From Bacteriovorax sp. (lineage in GTDB: Bacteria; Bdellovibrionota; Bacteriovoracia; Bacteriovoracales; Bacteriovoracaceae), in contig JACMPM010000020.1 of NCBI GenBank assembly GCA_014377485.1, positions 1 through 64,000 of the forward strand: a stretch of 64,000 nucleotides of DNA, written 5' to 3'. The position numbers and the translations under genes were made by a program. The notes beneath the pieces were generated by a model that had not been told where the DNA came from, made no database searches, and saw only the letters and a list, made by a program, of their open reading frames with translations. Below are positions 8,362 to 17,393 of this stretch, one piece after another. The first letter of the stretch is position 1. Each line of letters opens with the position of its first letter.

Positions 8362-9543
8362 CTAAGAATTCTTAGAATTTAAATAAACTTGAGTCTTCAC
8401 CGTTATGCCATTGGTGTATGGAATTAAAACAAGATCATTTTTCATTGCGGAGTGCACTTCTTCACCCACAGAAGATTTTATCCAGGAAAGTTGTACAACT
8501 TTTTCTTTTCCTTCCGGAGTGATCATTCTAATTTCATGAATCAAGCTTCTATCAAACATATCGCTTTTAATCATCAAGGCCAGCTGAACGTCTCGCTCCA
8601 CATCGACAATTTCACCAATATAATTTACGTCCTGGCGTTGAGTTCTTTTGTTTTTAAGTTTTGTGAAAAGGACATCAGTCTTATTAATATTATAAAAACC
8701 TTTAATCAAAGGCCTTGGATGTATTTTCTTAAATGGTAGTTCGTTCTCACTGACTGTCCCACTGAATAAGTTCATAACGGCCTCAGAGTAATTATTAAAG
8801 GACTCATCGAAGCGAAGATCAACTCTGGTGTGCAAAATTCCCATCTCGCGAAGTTCATCAAGATGATCCAAAAGATATAGATCTTTTACGTTGAACATAA
8901 AAGTTCCATGAGTATTTTCGATCAAAGGAAATCCCGAATGCGGACTTTCTTCACTGGAGCCGTATGCCTCTAAGGACTTTACTTCAATATTCTTTTTTTC
9001 AAGCGGAGATAAAAGTTTACGAGGACTGTAAAAAAGAAGAATCCGCCCAAAAACTAAAATTTCTATCGGCGTCTTTAGAACTTTCGCGTATCCGCGAAGC
9101 ATTTCTCTTGAGAGCTCATTAGAAAGCACCAAACGCTCGCATTGCTCTCCCAAGTATTCACACCACTTGTTTAACCCAATCAGGTTATGATTTCCATTTT
9201 CCAGAATTAATTGAATTTTAAGCCATGGATATTTGTTTTTTATATATTCAACGGCCCCCGGGTCTTGAACACGAATCGCCTTGAATTCATGTAATGGAAG
9301 ACGATCGATCACATCACATGAATTTAAAAACTTTTCTTCCTGATTAAGAGCGTCCCATTCGAGCACGACATCAATATTATTTTTTTTCGCTATCCCGGTT
9401 AGTCTGAGCATTTCTTCGAGAGAAGTTTTAGAGTAACGAGTGAGAGGTGTGGCCCCTACAATAATTTCAATGGGAGTCTTACAATCAAGCGCAATTAGTT
9501 TTTCTAACTCTTCAAAATTCTCAATATAAGTTACGAGCTTCAT
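8362..9543 (-). CDS. U32-family protein, TrhP1/YrrN-like
   Basis: 393 residues with a TIM-barrel-like U32 architecture: the opening LVTYIENFEELEKLIALD, 'RVQDPGAVEYI' and LVLSNELSREML correspond to the strand-helix units that in U32 proteins align with the search for Cys-ligated iron-sulfur. The motif 'EILVFGRILLFYSPRKLL' replaces the Cys-containing core of the long partner. The start ATG (9543) overlaps the stop of the upstream U32 gene by one base (TGATG), implying translational coupling. In Bacillus, adjacent yrrN and yrrO encode TrhP1/TrhP2, needed for 5-hydroxyuridine at tRNA position 34; this pair has the same order and relative sizes. Confidence 0.7.
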   Translation of the reverse strand: MKLVTYIENFEELEKLIALDCKTPIEIIVGATPLTRYSKTSLEEMLRLTGIAKKNNIDVVLEWDALNQEEKFLNSCDVIDRLPLHEFKAIRVQDPGAVEYIKNKYPWLKIQLILENGNHNLIGLNKWCEYLGEQCERLVLSNELSREMLRGYAKVLKTPIEILVFGRILLFYSPRKLLSPLEKKNIEVKSLEAYGSSEESPHSGFPLIENTHGTFMFNVKDLYLLDHLDELREMGILHTRVDLRFDESFNNYSEAVMNLFSGTVSENELPFKKIHPRPLIKGFYNINKTDVLFTKLKNKRTQRQDVNYIGEIVDVERDVQLALMIKSDMFDRSLIHEIRMITPEGKEKVVQLSWIKSSVGEEVHSAMKNDLVLIPYTNGITVKTQVYLNSKNS

Positions 9544-10742
9544 CAAACTGCTCTCTTTCGAATGATATTAAATTTTTCGGCACCAGGGATATAGGGAATT
9601 TTAACGACACTTCCTGGTTTAGATTTTTCGAGACTCACACCCGAGAGGCTTCGAAGAAAATCCACTTTCAATTTTTCAGTCTGTCCCTTAAATGGCATAA
9701 CTTCTAAAATATCTCCGGGATGAAAAGCACTTTTTACGTCGACCAATAAATGCTTTCCAACACTCGCCTCTAAAACAATTCCTGAAACTACAAATTCATT
9801 ATCATCTTGTTCGCGGTTGTTATAAATAGAATCATCGCCTGCATAAATATCCAAACTACCTGTCGTGTAATCACGGTGAGAAACTTTTCTCAATTCTTCT
9901 TCCCATGAAATCATGTCAGATGAGAGAAAATTGCCATGACCTCTGTAGTAACGAAGTGCTTCTGAATAAACTTTAGAAATTGTCCCAGCGTAATGATGAC
10001 TTTTATTTCGTCCTTCAACTTTAAGTGAATCTATTCCTGCCTCTATAAATTCAGGCAGCATGCGAATGCCTTCCAGATCTTTTGAAGACATGAAATAAGC
10101 TTTTTTACTCTCCTTTGACTCGTTCTTAAAATCGATCGAATACTCAAATCGACAAGAATGAGCACAACCACCACGATTCGAATCGCGTCCTTGAGTATAA
10201 TTAGAAATTACACAATTTCCGGAATAAGACATACACATTGATCCGTGTACGAACATTTCAATTTCAAGGCCTGTGGCCTTCTTAATTTTGGCTGCTTCTT
10301 TAATCGTCACTTCGCGACCTAGCACAATTCGATGAGCTCCCATCTTTTGCCACAACTTTGCTGACTCAACATTTAAGCAACTTGCCTGAGTAGATAAATG
10401 TACGACTAGTTTAGAATGTTTTTGGATCGTACTGATAACTCCTAAATCAGATACAATTACGGCATCGACTTTAAGTTCTTCTAAGAGTCCTAAGAATTCT
10501 GGAAGCTCTTCCAAGTCTTTATCATGTAAAAAACTATTGAGAACGACATATACTTTGGACCCATGTGAGTGAGCAAACTCTACACCTTCAGTTAATTCTT
10601 CATAGGTAAAATTGTCGGAAGCTTGGCGTAGATCAAATTTTTGACCACCCAAATAGACTGCGTCAGCTCCGTATAAAACAGAGACTTTAAGCTTTTCTAA
10701 ACTTCCGGCCGGTGAAAGTAATTCAGGTGTCCAATGACTCAT
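9543..10742 (-). CDS. trhP: U32-family tRNA hydroxylation protein, TrhP/YrrO-like
   Basis: 399 residues from the ATG at 10742, which follows AAGGAA; the ATG 12 codons upstream has no site. Strong U32 features: ELLSPAGSLEKLKVSVLYGA, DAVYLGGQKFDLR, 'VHLSTQASCLN', the U32 signature MFVHGSMCMSYSGNCVISNY, and RGGCAHSCRFEY supplying the conserved Cys cluster. A C-terminal beta-barrel domain (about residues 315-395) includes HPGDILEVM. Family members with this layout (E. coli TrhP/YegQ, Bacillus TrhP2) act in tRNA U34 hydroxylation rather than proteolysis. It is translationally coupled to the TrhP1-like gene. RlhA is a related alternative but usually carries a longer C-terminal extension. Confidence 0.8.
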   Translation of the reverse strand: MSHWTPELLSPAGSLEKLKVSVLYGADAVYLGGQKFDLRQASDNFTYEELTEGVEFAHSHGSKVYVVLNSFLHDKDLEELPEFLGLLEELKVDAVIVSDLGVISTIQKHSKLVVHLSTQASCLNVESAKLWQKMGAHRIVLGREVTIKEAAKIKKATGLEIEMFVHGSMCMSYSGNCVISNYTQGRDSNRGGCAHSCRFEYSIDFKNESKESKKAYFMSSKDLEGIRMLPEFIEAGIDSLKVEGRNKSHHYAGTISKVYSEALRYYRGHGNFLSSDMISWEEELRKVSHRDYTTGSLDIYAGDDSIYNNREQDDNEFVVSGIVLEASVGKHLLVDVKSAFHPGDILEVMPFKGQTEKLKVDFLRSLSGVSLEKSKPGSVVKIPYIPGAEKFNIIRKRAV

Positions 10743-10800
10743 ATACGATTTCCTTTTAATTAAGCTTTTAGATACCAAAATTTATGAATACAATCAAAGA

Positions 10801-11937
10801 ATGATCAAAAAGTTTTTAATAATCCTTCTGGTATTACTCCTCTCGGCAGGTGCTTTCCTATATTTTGAGTATTCTGCCAAAAAAACCCTGATCACCCCTT
10901 ACCCCTATAACTTCAATACCAATGCTAAAATGGCCTTGGAAAAAGAGTTAGTTGAAGCGGGAAACGCTAAAATCCTTATTGTGGGCGACCGAATGGGAGA
11001 AGTTCTATCCAAATATACACCCGAATTAATCGATGAATTATCAAAAAGTTTTAAATATCCGCCTAAAATTTATAACTGGTCTAAACCTCATGAAGGACTG
11101 CATAGAACACTTTATAAATTAAAATCACTTAAGAAATTACCCTCAATTATTATTTATCACGGGGCGAGTTCAGAACTCTACGAAAAGACTTTTGAAGTTA
11201 CCGATAAAGATGCCATATTCAAAAATTTTTCACTTTATGATGACGAAAGAATTATTTCATTAATCATTACCTTTCCCTGGCTTTCTAAAATCATTTATAA
11301 AAAAATGAATTACGTTGAATTAGGACCGATTAAAGAATACCAAAACCGACTACCTAGCACCTCAAAAATAATAGAAAAAGAAGTCTCATTTAAACTTTTT
11401 GATTACGAACTTCGCGAGCTGATTGATTTAGTTAAGGATAAAAAAAGTAATTTGATCCTCATTACCACTCCAATTAATTTAGAAGTTAGACCTCATGAAA
11501 TTTGCTCTCACTCGACCACTAACGGAGTGATTGAGCTGCAACAAGAAATAGAAGAATTGGAGAAAGTTGGAAATTTCAAGAAAGCCTATCCGAAAGCTTT
11601 GGAATTGAGCAACGAGACTTTTAGCAACGCTCTCTCATTTTATCTATTAGGCAAAGCGAGCATGGGGCTCGGAGAACTCTCAATGGCCCGTGCGTCTTTT
11701 TTGAAAGCTTCTGTTTTCGATTGTGCTAATTGGAGAGGAAACGCAGTCTATAATTCCATAATGAAAGCGACAGCAAAAAAGCGGCAAATGACACTGATCG
11801 ATTTTGACCAGTATATGGCCTCTTCACTTTCAAAAGATGGATTATTTATGGATGAAATATTTCCACAGAATGTTTTTTACCAGACAATGATTGCAGAATT
11901 AAAAGAAAACCTAAAAAAAATACTAAGTGTCGACTAG
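10801..11937 (+). CDS. Membrane-anchored SGNH-like protein with C-terminal helical repeat
   Basis: 378 residues. Residues 4-24 form a signal anchor. The body has an SGNH-hydrolase-like order of elements: 'AKILIVGDRMGEVLS' (block I, with Asp-Arg where catalytic Ser would stand), a Gly in 'HEGLHRTLYKL', 'IIYHGASSELYE' (block III), LILITTPINLE, and a late 'DEIFPQNVFYQTM' where the usual Asp-x-x-His would be. Key catalytic residues are therefore missing and it may be non-enzymatic. Residues 245-315 form two TPR-like helix pairs. It is followed after 9 bases by the cyclic-nucleotide-binding gene, and the two are probably cotranscribed. Function unknown. Confidence 0.5.
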   Translation: MIKKFLIILLVLLLSAGAFLYFEYSAKKTLITPYPYNFNTNAKMALEKELVEAGNAKILIVGDRMGEVLSKYTPELIDELSKSFKYPPKIYNWSKPHEGLHRTLYKLKSLKKLPSIIIYHGASSELYEKTFEVTDKDAIFKNFSLYDDERIISLIITFPWLSKIIYKKMNYVELGPIKEYQNRLPSTSKIIEKEVSFKLFDYELRELIDLVKDKKSNLILITTPINLEVRPHEICSHSTTNGVIELQQEIEELEKVGNFKKAYPKALELSNETFSNALSFYLLGKASMGLGELSMARASFLKASVFDCANWRGNAVYNSIMKATAKKRQMTLIDFDQYMASSLSKDGLFMDEIFPQNVFYQTMIAELKENLKKILSVD

Positions 11938-11946
11938 GAGATCTTA

Positions 11947-12393
11947 ATGGAAGGAACTCAAATCATTAACTTAAATAAAGACTATATTCTTTTTCTTGCA
12001 GAGGAAGAGGAGAATGATCTTTATATTATTCAAAGTGGTAAAGTCATGGTCTTTGTCCAAAAAGGCAGTGAGATTATTCCTATCGCTTACCTGGGAAAAG
12101 ATGAATATATCGGAGAGCTTTCATTCTTTGATGATGAGCCTCGCAGTGCCAGCATTATGTGCATGGACAACACTCAGCTTAAAAAAATAAGCACCGCTGA
12201 TATGAATGAACACTTCCCTAGATGGCTTAAAACTATTGGTCTTCAATTGACTAGAAAGATACGCGAAGGTGATGAGTTAATCAGGTCAAAAGGGATCCGT
12301 AAAAAAAATCTAGAGTCCATAAAGCCACTTTCGATTGAAGAGCAAACTCGTTGTTTTAAGTTAGTTGATCAATATAAGTCCAAAGCTAAATAG
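11947..12393 (+). CDS. Cyclic-nucleotide-binding domain protein
   Basis: 148 residues that are almost entirely one cNMP-binding beta-roll: 'YIIQSGKVMVFVQKG', 'DEYIGELSFFDDEPRSASI' matching the phosphate-binding cassette (Gly-Glu-Leu ... Pro-Arg-Ser-Ala), then a C-terminal helix. The Glu and Arg that normally contact the cyclic phosphate are present. There is no helix-turn-helix, so it is not a CRP-type regulator; such stand-alone domains usually act as small effectors. The ATG follows TAGGAG. It shares a transcript with the SGNH-like gene. Confidence 0.85.
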   Translation: MEGTQIINLNKDYILFLAEEEENDLYIIQSGKVMVFVQKGSEIIPIAYLGKDEYIGELSFFDDEPRSASIMCMDNTQLKKISTADMNEHFPRWLKTIGLQLTRKIREGDELIRSKGIRKKNLESIKPLSIEEQTRCFKLVDQYKSKAK

Positions 12394-12506
12394 AATACTC
12401 GGTGAATAACTGACACTGATATAAGCGTTAAAAGTTGGCATAGAACTAGCAAATGTAAGATGTAAGCAAAGAAAAGATTTTTTTGCGTAGTTTACAGGGA
12501 GGTTTT

Positions 12507-12698
12507 ATGGGTTCGTTGTTATCAAAAGAAGTGTTCTACCTATCTCTTTGTTTGATCACTCTTTTTTCATTGGCAAGTTGTGCAAGCACTTCAAGAAGCG
12601 TTGCTGAAGAAAGTGAAGTCAAACGCGCTCCTCCGGGAGACTCTCGTTTTAATAATAATAAAATAGTTAATAGACAGTATGTGAGAGATAGAAATTAA
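12507..12698 (+). CDS. Small lipoprotein
   Basis: 63 residues from the ATG at 12507, which follows GGGAGG. Residues 9-27 form a signal peptide with lipobox LASC, Cys at residue 27, so it should be lipid-modified. The mature peptide is short, hydrophilic and Arg/Asn-rich (RFNNNKIVNRQYVRDRN). It is monocistronic, followed by a strong terminator. No recognisable family. Confidence 0.7.
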   Translation: MGSLLSKEVFYLSLCLITLFSLASCASTSRSVAEESEVKRAPPGDSRFNNNKIVNRQYVRDRN

Positions 12699-12713
12699 TT
12701 TCTTATTGAAAAC

Positions 12714-12743
12714 AATAAAGGCCTCACCTTGGAGGCCTTTATT
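12714..12743. terminator. Strong bidirectional terminator
   Basis: A perfect 12-bp stem (AATAAAGGCCTC / GAGGCCTTTATT) with a 6-base loop and T-rich exit on both strands lies between the converging lipoprotein and malate dehydrogenase genes. Confidence 0.9.
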
Positions 12744-12756
12744 TTTTCTATCGAAA

Positions 12757-13749
12757 TTAAATAAGTCCTAATTCTTTTACTGTGTCTCTTTCTGAACGAA
12801 GTTCATTCAAAGTAAGATTGAATTTTTCCATTGAAAAATCATTGAGTTTAATTCCGTCAACAACGCTCAATTTTCCATTAACCACAGTACATGGGAATGA
12901 GAAAATTAATCCTTTATCCACACCGTACTGCCCATCACTGGCCACACACATAGAAAAAGTATTTCCTGCTTTAGTGTCATGTGTAAGTGCAAAAATTCCA
13001 TCTACTACAGCATTAGCAGCTGAAGCAGCAGAAGAAAGACCGCGAGCTTTAATGATCGCCGCTCCTCTTTTTTGAACAGTTTCAATGAATGTTGTTTTTA
13101 ACCATTCATTATCTGTAATCACTTCACTTGCAGACTTACCGTTGATTTTAGCAGTGTAAAAATCTGGGTATTGAGTTGCAGAGTGATTTCCCCAAATGGC
13201 CATATTGGTGATTGCTGTAACATCTACTCCAGCCTTTTGAGCAAGTTGAGTTTTGGCACGATTTTCATCAAGCATAGTCATTGCATAAAATCTATCCGAC
13301 GAAATACCTTTAGCAGCATTCATACAAATAAGCGCATTAGTATTACATGGGTTTCCTACAACAAAAATGCGAACATCACTAGATCCATTGGCAGCAATAG
13401 CTTGTCCCTGAGTTGTGAAAATTCCACCATTGATTTTCAATAAATCTGCTCTTTCCATTCCATCTTTACGAGGAACAGATCCAACCAGAATGGCCCAGTT
13501 AACATCTTTAAATCCAACTGCGTAATCACTTGTACAAACTATTTTTTTAAGAAGAGGAAAAGCACAATCGTCCAATTCCATCGCTACACCTTTAAGAGCA
13601 GGAACGGCAGCTTCAAGTTCAATCAACTGTAGTTCAACTTCAGTTTCAGGTCCAAACATTGCTCCGGAAGCAATTCTAAACAACAAAGCATATCCAATTT
13701 GGCCTGCAGCACCAGTGACAGCAACTTTAACGCGATTTTTTGCACTCAT
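12757..13749 (-). CDS. mdh: NAD-dependent malate dehydrogenase
   Basis: 330 residues from the ATG at 13749 (GGAG upstream). Converts malate to oxaloacetate in the TCA cycle. It has the nucleotide-binding motif [19 protein letters not shown], the substrate-loop Arg region '[14 protein letters not shown]', '[12 protein letters not shown]', and catalytic His in [11 protein letters not shown]. Length and motifs place it with the longer cytosolic-type MDH group (about 327-333 residues) rather than the 312-residue E. coli type. A longer frame upstream (to 13893) has no ribosome site and is not used. The fumarase genes at the far right of the window act one step earlier in the same cycle. Confidence 0.95.
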   Translation of the reverse strand: MSAKNRVKVAVTGAAGQIGYALLFRIASGAMFGPETEVELQLIELEAAVPALKGVAMELDDCAFPLLKKIVCTSDYAVGFKDVNWAILVGSVPRKDGMERADLLKINGGIFTTQGQAIAANGSSDVRIFVVGNPCNTNALICMNAAKGISSDRFYAMTMLDENRAKTQLAQKAGVDVTAITNMAIWGNHSATQYPDFYTAKINGKSASEVITDNEWLKTTFIETVQKRGAAIIKARGLSSAASAANAVVDGIFALTHDTKAGNTFSMCVASDGQYGVDKGLIFSFPCTVVNGKLSVVDGIKLNDFSMEKFNLTLNELRSERDTVKELGLI

Positions 13750-13869
13750 AAATTCTCCAATGGGTAAAAAAATAAACAGAAATTCAACTTGAGGTAATAT
13801 TAGCGAAAAGAATATCCTTGGTAAATAAGCATAAATTGGAATTTTATGAGAGAATTTTAGATGTGCGAA

Positions 13870-13898
13870 TTGACTTAAAAAAGTTATAACCAATAATA
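13870..13898 (+). promoter_or_regulatory. Predicted sigma-70-type promoter
   Basis: TTGACT (13870-13875), 17-base spacer, ATAATA (13893-13898), 58 bases before the ATG of the disordered-protein gene. Confidence 0.4.
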
Positions 13899-13955
13899 GC
13901 TTTTTAAAAGAGCTTCAAGCAGACCATCCAGACGATAAACTAGATAGGAAAATTT

Positions 13956-14714
13956 ATGAGCGAACAACCAGATTCGGGCAATAATAACAATAATAGACCT
14001 CCGGCCAGCAGCGGCCCAAATAATAACAGTCGGCGTAATCAAAATTCACGACGACGCCCTCAAGGTGGCGGTGGTGGACCGAGACCACAACAGCAAGGAC
14101 AAGGGCAGCCTCAGGGACAAAATCCTCAAGGTGGTGGCGGACCAAGGCCACAACAACAAAATCAGAATCAAAACCATCAAGGTCAACCCCAAGGCCAAAA
14201 TGCTCAAGTTGGTGGACAGCGCAGACGCCCAAATAGAAATAATAACAATCGCCCGAGAAATCCCAATCAAGAGCCTAGGCCAAATGCTACTCAAAATAAT
14301 AATGGGCCAATGGGTATTAATATTGAACGCATTTATGAAAAGTATTTAAATCTTCTCGATCAGCACCTAATTGCCAGAAGAAAATACCACGATCTTTTCT
14401 ATAGGGCCGACCATGGTCAAAAAAATAAATTAGAACGCAATTTTTATAATACTTTGAATGATATAAGAGATTTTGAGAGTAAACTCGCTCCAGAAGCGCG
14501 CGTATTATTTGAGAAAAGAAATAATGGATTAAACCCAGATAATATCTATACTACAAATCATGAAATTTCGGTGATTGGAGACAATCCTCCACCTGAAACT
14601 GAGTGGGCAGATCCGCACTTTACTCATTCTCAACAGCAAGCAGATTATGCTGGGGACAAAGAAGAAAGTGCGGGTTCGCTAGATGACTATTTAAAATACA
14701 AAAATCTAATTTAG
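13956..14714 (+). CDS. Intrinsically disordered Gly/Gln/Asn/Arg/Pro-rich protein with a helical C-terminal domain
   Basis: 252 residues. Residues 1-120 are low complexity: runs of N, PQGGGG, RPQQQ, QGQPQGQN and RRRPNRNNNN, very basic and without hydrophobic residues. Residues 121-190 form a compact helical domain (INIERIYEKYLNLLDQHL, then KLERNFYNTLNDIRDFESKL), and the tail is acidic. No signal peptide, so cytoplasmic. The basic low-complexity arm suggests RNA or DNA binding or condensate behaviour, as in RGG/Q-rich proteins, with the helical domain mediating self-association; this is inference. Similar 'basic IDR plus small helical domain' proteins occur in deltaproteobacteria, but I cannot name a family. 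Confidence 0.65.
   Translation: MSEQPDSGNNNNNRPPASSGPNNNSRRNQNSRRRPQGGGGGPRPQQQGQGQPQGQNPQGGGGPRPQQQNQNQNHQGQPQGQNAQVGGQRRRPNRNNNNRPRNPNQEPRPNATQNNNGPMGINIERIYEKYLNLLDQHLIARRKYHDLFYRADHGQKNKLERNFYNTLNDIRDFESKLAPEARVLFEKRNNGLNPDNIYTTNHEISVIGDNPPPETEWADPHFTHSQQQADYAGDKEESAGSLDDYLKYKNLI
14059..14202 (+). repeat. Imperfect tandem duplication in the low-complexity arm
   Basis: Two copies encode PQGGGGGPRPQQQ...QGQPQGQN and PQGGGGPRPQQQ...QGQPQGQN. They differ by a Gly and a short Asn/Gln insertion, suggesting slippage or unequal recombination in the repeat. Confidence 0.65.
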
Positions 14715-14725
14715 GACTAAATAAA

Positions 14726-15040
14726 CTAAACAACTTCTACGTTTTCAAGATCTCTTGTAGGCAATTTTTTAGTAGTCGTTGCTTTGTTAAAATAATTCGT
14801 CAACGTTTCTTCGTGATCTTTTAGGATAGCTGCTTTTAGTTCATCAGGATTGATGTCTAGGACCTCAGAAATTTTCTTCATCATTTTTAAAGGTACATTA
14901 CACAAACCACGTTCAACGTTAGAGATGAACTGCCCGTTTTTGTATCCTAATAGTAGCGATAAATCTGATTGAGAGTAATTTTTTGGGTGTCCAATTCTCT
15001 TTGATCGTACTAAAGTGGCTATATTTTTAAATGATCTCAT
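14726..15040 (-). CDS. XRE-family helix-turn-helix regulator
   Basis: 104 residues. Residues 8-70 form a Cro/CI-type HTH: 'YSQSDLSLLLGYKNGQFISN' holds the two core helices, followed by VERGLCNVPLKMMKKISEVL. The C-terminal 30 residues are polar. GGAGG precedes the ATG with good spacing. It faces away from exonuclease III and converges on the disordered-protein gene. Target unknown. Confidence 0.85.
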   Translation of the reverse strand: MRSFKNIATLVRSKRIGHPKNYSQSDLSLLLGYKNGQFISNVERGLCNVPLKMMKKISEVLDINPDELKAAILKDHEETLTNYFNKATTTKKLPTRDLENVEVV

Positions 15041-15203
15041 AATATGTTCCTCCGAATTTGTTTAATGTTTTTTTCAAAAATTTTTTCGATTTCTAATCTG
15101 TTAAGAAAGAAAACTATAGACTACCTTAACATTAAATACAAAGAACTTAAACAAAGAATTAATGGAAAACAAAAATAATGATAAATATAAATGGAGTGCG
15201 TAA

Positions 15204-15980
15204 ATGATTTTTACTAGCTGGAATGTAAACGGATTACGCTCTGTGGCAACAAAAGGTTTTGAGATTTGGTTTAGGAAAAATTTACCCGACGTTATCGCTT
15301 TACAAGAAATAAAGGCCACCGAATCTGATGTTGAAGCACTAATTTTGAGCTGGAGTGATGTCTATAATGTGCACTTATTTCCTGCTGTAAAAAAAGGATA
15401 TTCCGGAACAGCATTGTTAATAAAAAAAACTTTAAATCCCATGTATATCAAACGAGGGCTAGGAATCCCTGAATATGATAATGAAGGCCGTTTAATCTAC
15501 GCTGAATTTGAAAATGTCATTTTTATAAACGGATATTTTCCAAATGGGCAACGTGATCACGGAAGAGTAGATTTTAAATTAGATTTTTCAAGACGAGTTG
15601 TGGCCCTTGCCCATGAACTCCACCAAAAAACTAAAAAAGAAATAATTATTGCTGGCGACGTCAATACGGCCCATTGTGAAATTGATCTGGCCAATCCCAA
15701 GGCCAATAGCAAAACAACCGGCTTTCTTCCTAATGAGCGCGCTTTCGTCGACGAAATGGTTGCAGGTGGACTTACAGACGTATTCCGCCATTTTCATCAG
15801 GGACTTCCCGACCAGTATACATGGTGGACTTATCGTGGAGACTGCAGAGAAAGAAATATCGGTTGGCGACTGGATTATTTTTTTGCAACTAAAGAACTTT
15901 TATCAAAAGTAAAAAAAGTTGAACATCACCATAAAGTATTGGGAAGTGACCACTGCCCTATCTTACTTGAAATAAATTAA
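15204..15980 (+). CDS. xthA: Exodeoxyribonuclease III (AP endonuclease)
   Basis: 258 residues, the usual length. Base-excision-repair AP endonuclease and 3'-exonuclease of the EEP fold. Conserved motifs run in order: SWNVNGLRS, LQEIKA (metal-binding Glu35), 'YSGTALLIKK', INGYFPNG, IAGDVNTAH (catalytic Asp/Asn), 'WRLDYFF', and GSDHCPI (catalytic Asp-His). GGAG precedes the ATG. Its last 4 bases overlap the end of the converging next gene. Confidence 0.93.
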   Translation: MIFTSWNVNGLRSVATKGFEIWFRKNLPDVIALQEIKATESDVEALILSWSDVYNVHLFPAVKKGYSGTALLIKKTLNPMYIKRGLGIPEYDNEGRLIYAEFENVIFINGYFPNGQRDHGRVDFKLDFSRRVVALAHELHQKTKKEIIIAGDVNTAHCEIDLANPKANSKTTGFLPNERAFVDEMVAGGLTDVFRHFHQGLPDQYTWWTYRGDCRERNIGWRLDYFFATKELLSKVKKVEHHHKVLGSDHCPILLEIN

Positions 15981-17326
15981 AATTTTGCACTAACTTGATA
16001 TAAAAGAGTAATTTTTTTGTCCTGGTCAACGCGGACATCAAGAACAAGGGTAATATTATTTTTTAAAGACTTCGCATGTCTAAGGGAGGCGAATTTTTTA
16101 TCTTCTTCACTTTTTCCAAACTGCATACTTAAAACTTCATCCTTCTCGATGTGAATATCCCGAGCGATGACATAGCTATCTTTATTAGTGCTGGTATTTT
16201 TTCGGTATTCACTTCGAACATATTCATATGCTTTATCAGTTAAAGACATGGTAATAACTTTAGCATTATTTTCTTGCTGAAGTTTTCCCTTCAGTGCAAA
16301 ATCAGGGGAAGAATCAAGTATGTGAATTGAATACGGAATAGTGATTCGGTGATCTGTTCTTCCATTTAATTTAGTATCAACATCAATTAAAACTAAATCA
16401 GAGTTACCATTTTTAATGGCAAGATTTGCGACGTTTCCTTTTATTGAAGTATCGGAACTGCCTTTCACGCTAATTCCACCTCCTATCTCCGTATTCATAC
16501 TGGCATCAACGAAATGAATATTATTAGGAATATATTTATTTCTTTTTTCAAGTTCAGCTTTAAAATTTAACTTGTAATTATCTGGAGTCGCCGCCAAACC
16601 AAGAACGGGGGTAGCATGAGGGTCAACGTCATGGTATTGAATCTTATCGGCCAATGTTGGTGTTCTTTCTGGTTCAGGGTAGATTTTATTCATATCCGGA
16701 AGATTGTAGGGATTTGATTCTAATGCAGTCGGTGTATAACGATAATAACGAAATTTACCACCACTAGGTGTGAGAATAGCTTGAACAACAATATTTTTTT
16801 CTGCTCCCTCGCCCCGGTAGTAGTAAACAACTTCTTTCAAGTTCGGGTTTATATATTGAATATCAGTGACCGAATTAAATTTTAAAGCGTCTTCAGCAAT
16901 TAATTTAAACTGCCCATCAAATTTGGTTGGTTTTAAATCTGGTGTGAGATCCATAAAACGCTGACACTTAATTTCGCCATTTTTTTCCCGCAATGCTTGT
17001 GTATAATAGAGAAATTTTAAGCGATTTATTTTGATAGGTAGTTCTTCGCTGATATTAGTCTTAGGGTCTTTAGCGATATTATCAATCACTTTATTTATCT
17101 GCTCTGTGAGCAAAAGATACTTTGGGCAATGTCGACACTTATTATCACGACTAATTTCTTCTTCACGAAATAACTTATAACTTATATCCAAAACCCCATT
17201 TTCATTATCTTTAGCCTTTTTCGCATACTCGAGAAACGCTTTTAACTTAGGATCATTAAGGTAATCAAAAGCATTGAGCTTAAAAGAGAGTGAGGCCATA
17301 ATAAAAAGGACAAGAAGACTTTTCAT
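15977..17326 (-). CDS. Secreted protein of unknown function
   Basis: 449 residues. Residues 1-19 are a signal peptide (MASLSFKLNAF). The mature N-terminal part is helical with a C-x2-C pair (CRHCPKYL); from about residue 130 it becomes beta-rich with 'VVYYYRGEGAEKNIV', 'GKFRYYRYTPTAL' and a repeating amphipathic strand pattern towards the C-terminus (YSIHILDSSPDFALKGKL), suggesting a barrel or sandwich, possibly at the outer surface. No family recognised. The stop overlaps exonuclease III by 4 bases, and no strong ribosome site is visible. Confidence 0.6.
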   Translation of the reverse strand: MKSLLVLFIMASLSFKLNAFDYLNDPKLKAFLEYAKKAKDNENGVLDISYKLFREEEISRDNKCRHCPKYLLLTEQINKVIDNIAKDPKTNISEELPIKINRLKFLYYTQALREKNGEIKCQRFMDLTPDLKPTKFDGQFKLIAEDALKFNSVTDIQYINPNLKEVVYYYRGEGAEKNIVVQAILTPSGGKFRYYRYTPTALESNPYNLPDMNKIYPEPERTPTLADKIQYHDVDPHATPVLGLAATPDNYKLNFKAELEKRNKYIPNNIHFVDASMNTEIGGGISVKGSSDTSIKGNVANLAIKNGNSDLVLIDVDTKLNGRTDHRITIPYSIHILDSSPDFALKGKLQQENNAKVITMSLTDKAYEYVRSEYRKNTSTNKDSYVIARDIHIEKDEVLSMQFGKSEEDKKFASLRHAKSLKNNITLVLDVRVDQDKKITLLYQVSAKF

Positions 17327-17393
17327 ACAAAACTAATCGGCAATAGACAAAAAATATAAAGTCTAATACTTGATTGAACTAAAGGCATCAAAA

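Noticed and set aside
13954-14294. Long minus-strand frames opposite the disordered protein
   Set aside because: They arise from the biased codons of the Gly/Gln/Asn-rich repeat on the plus strand; no ribosome site, and the plus frame has a promoter and a coherent C-terminal domain.
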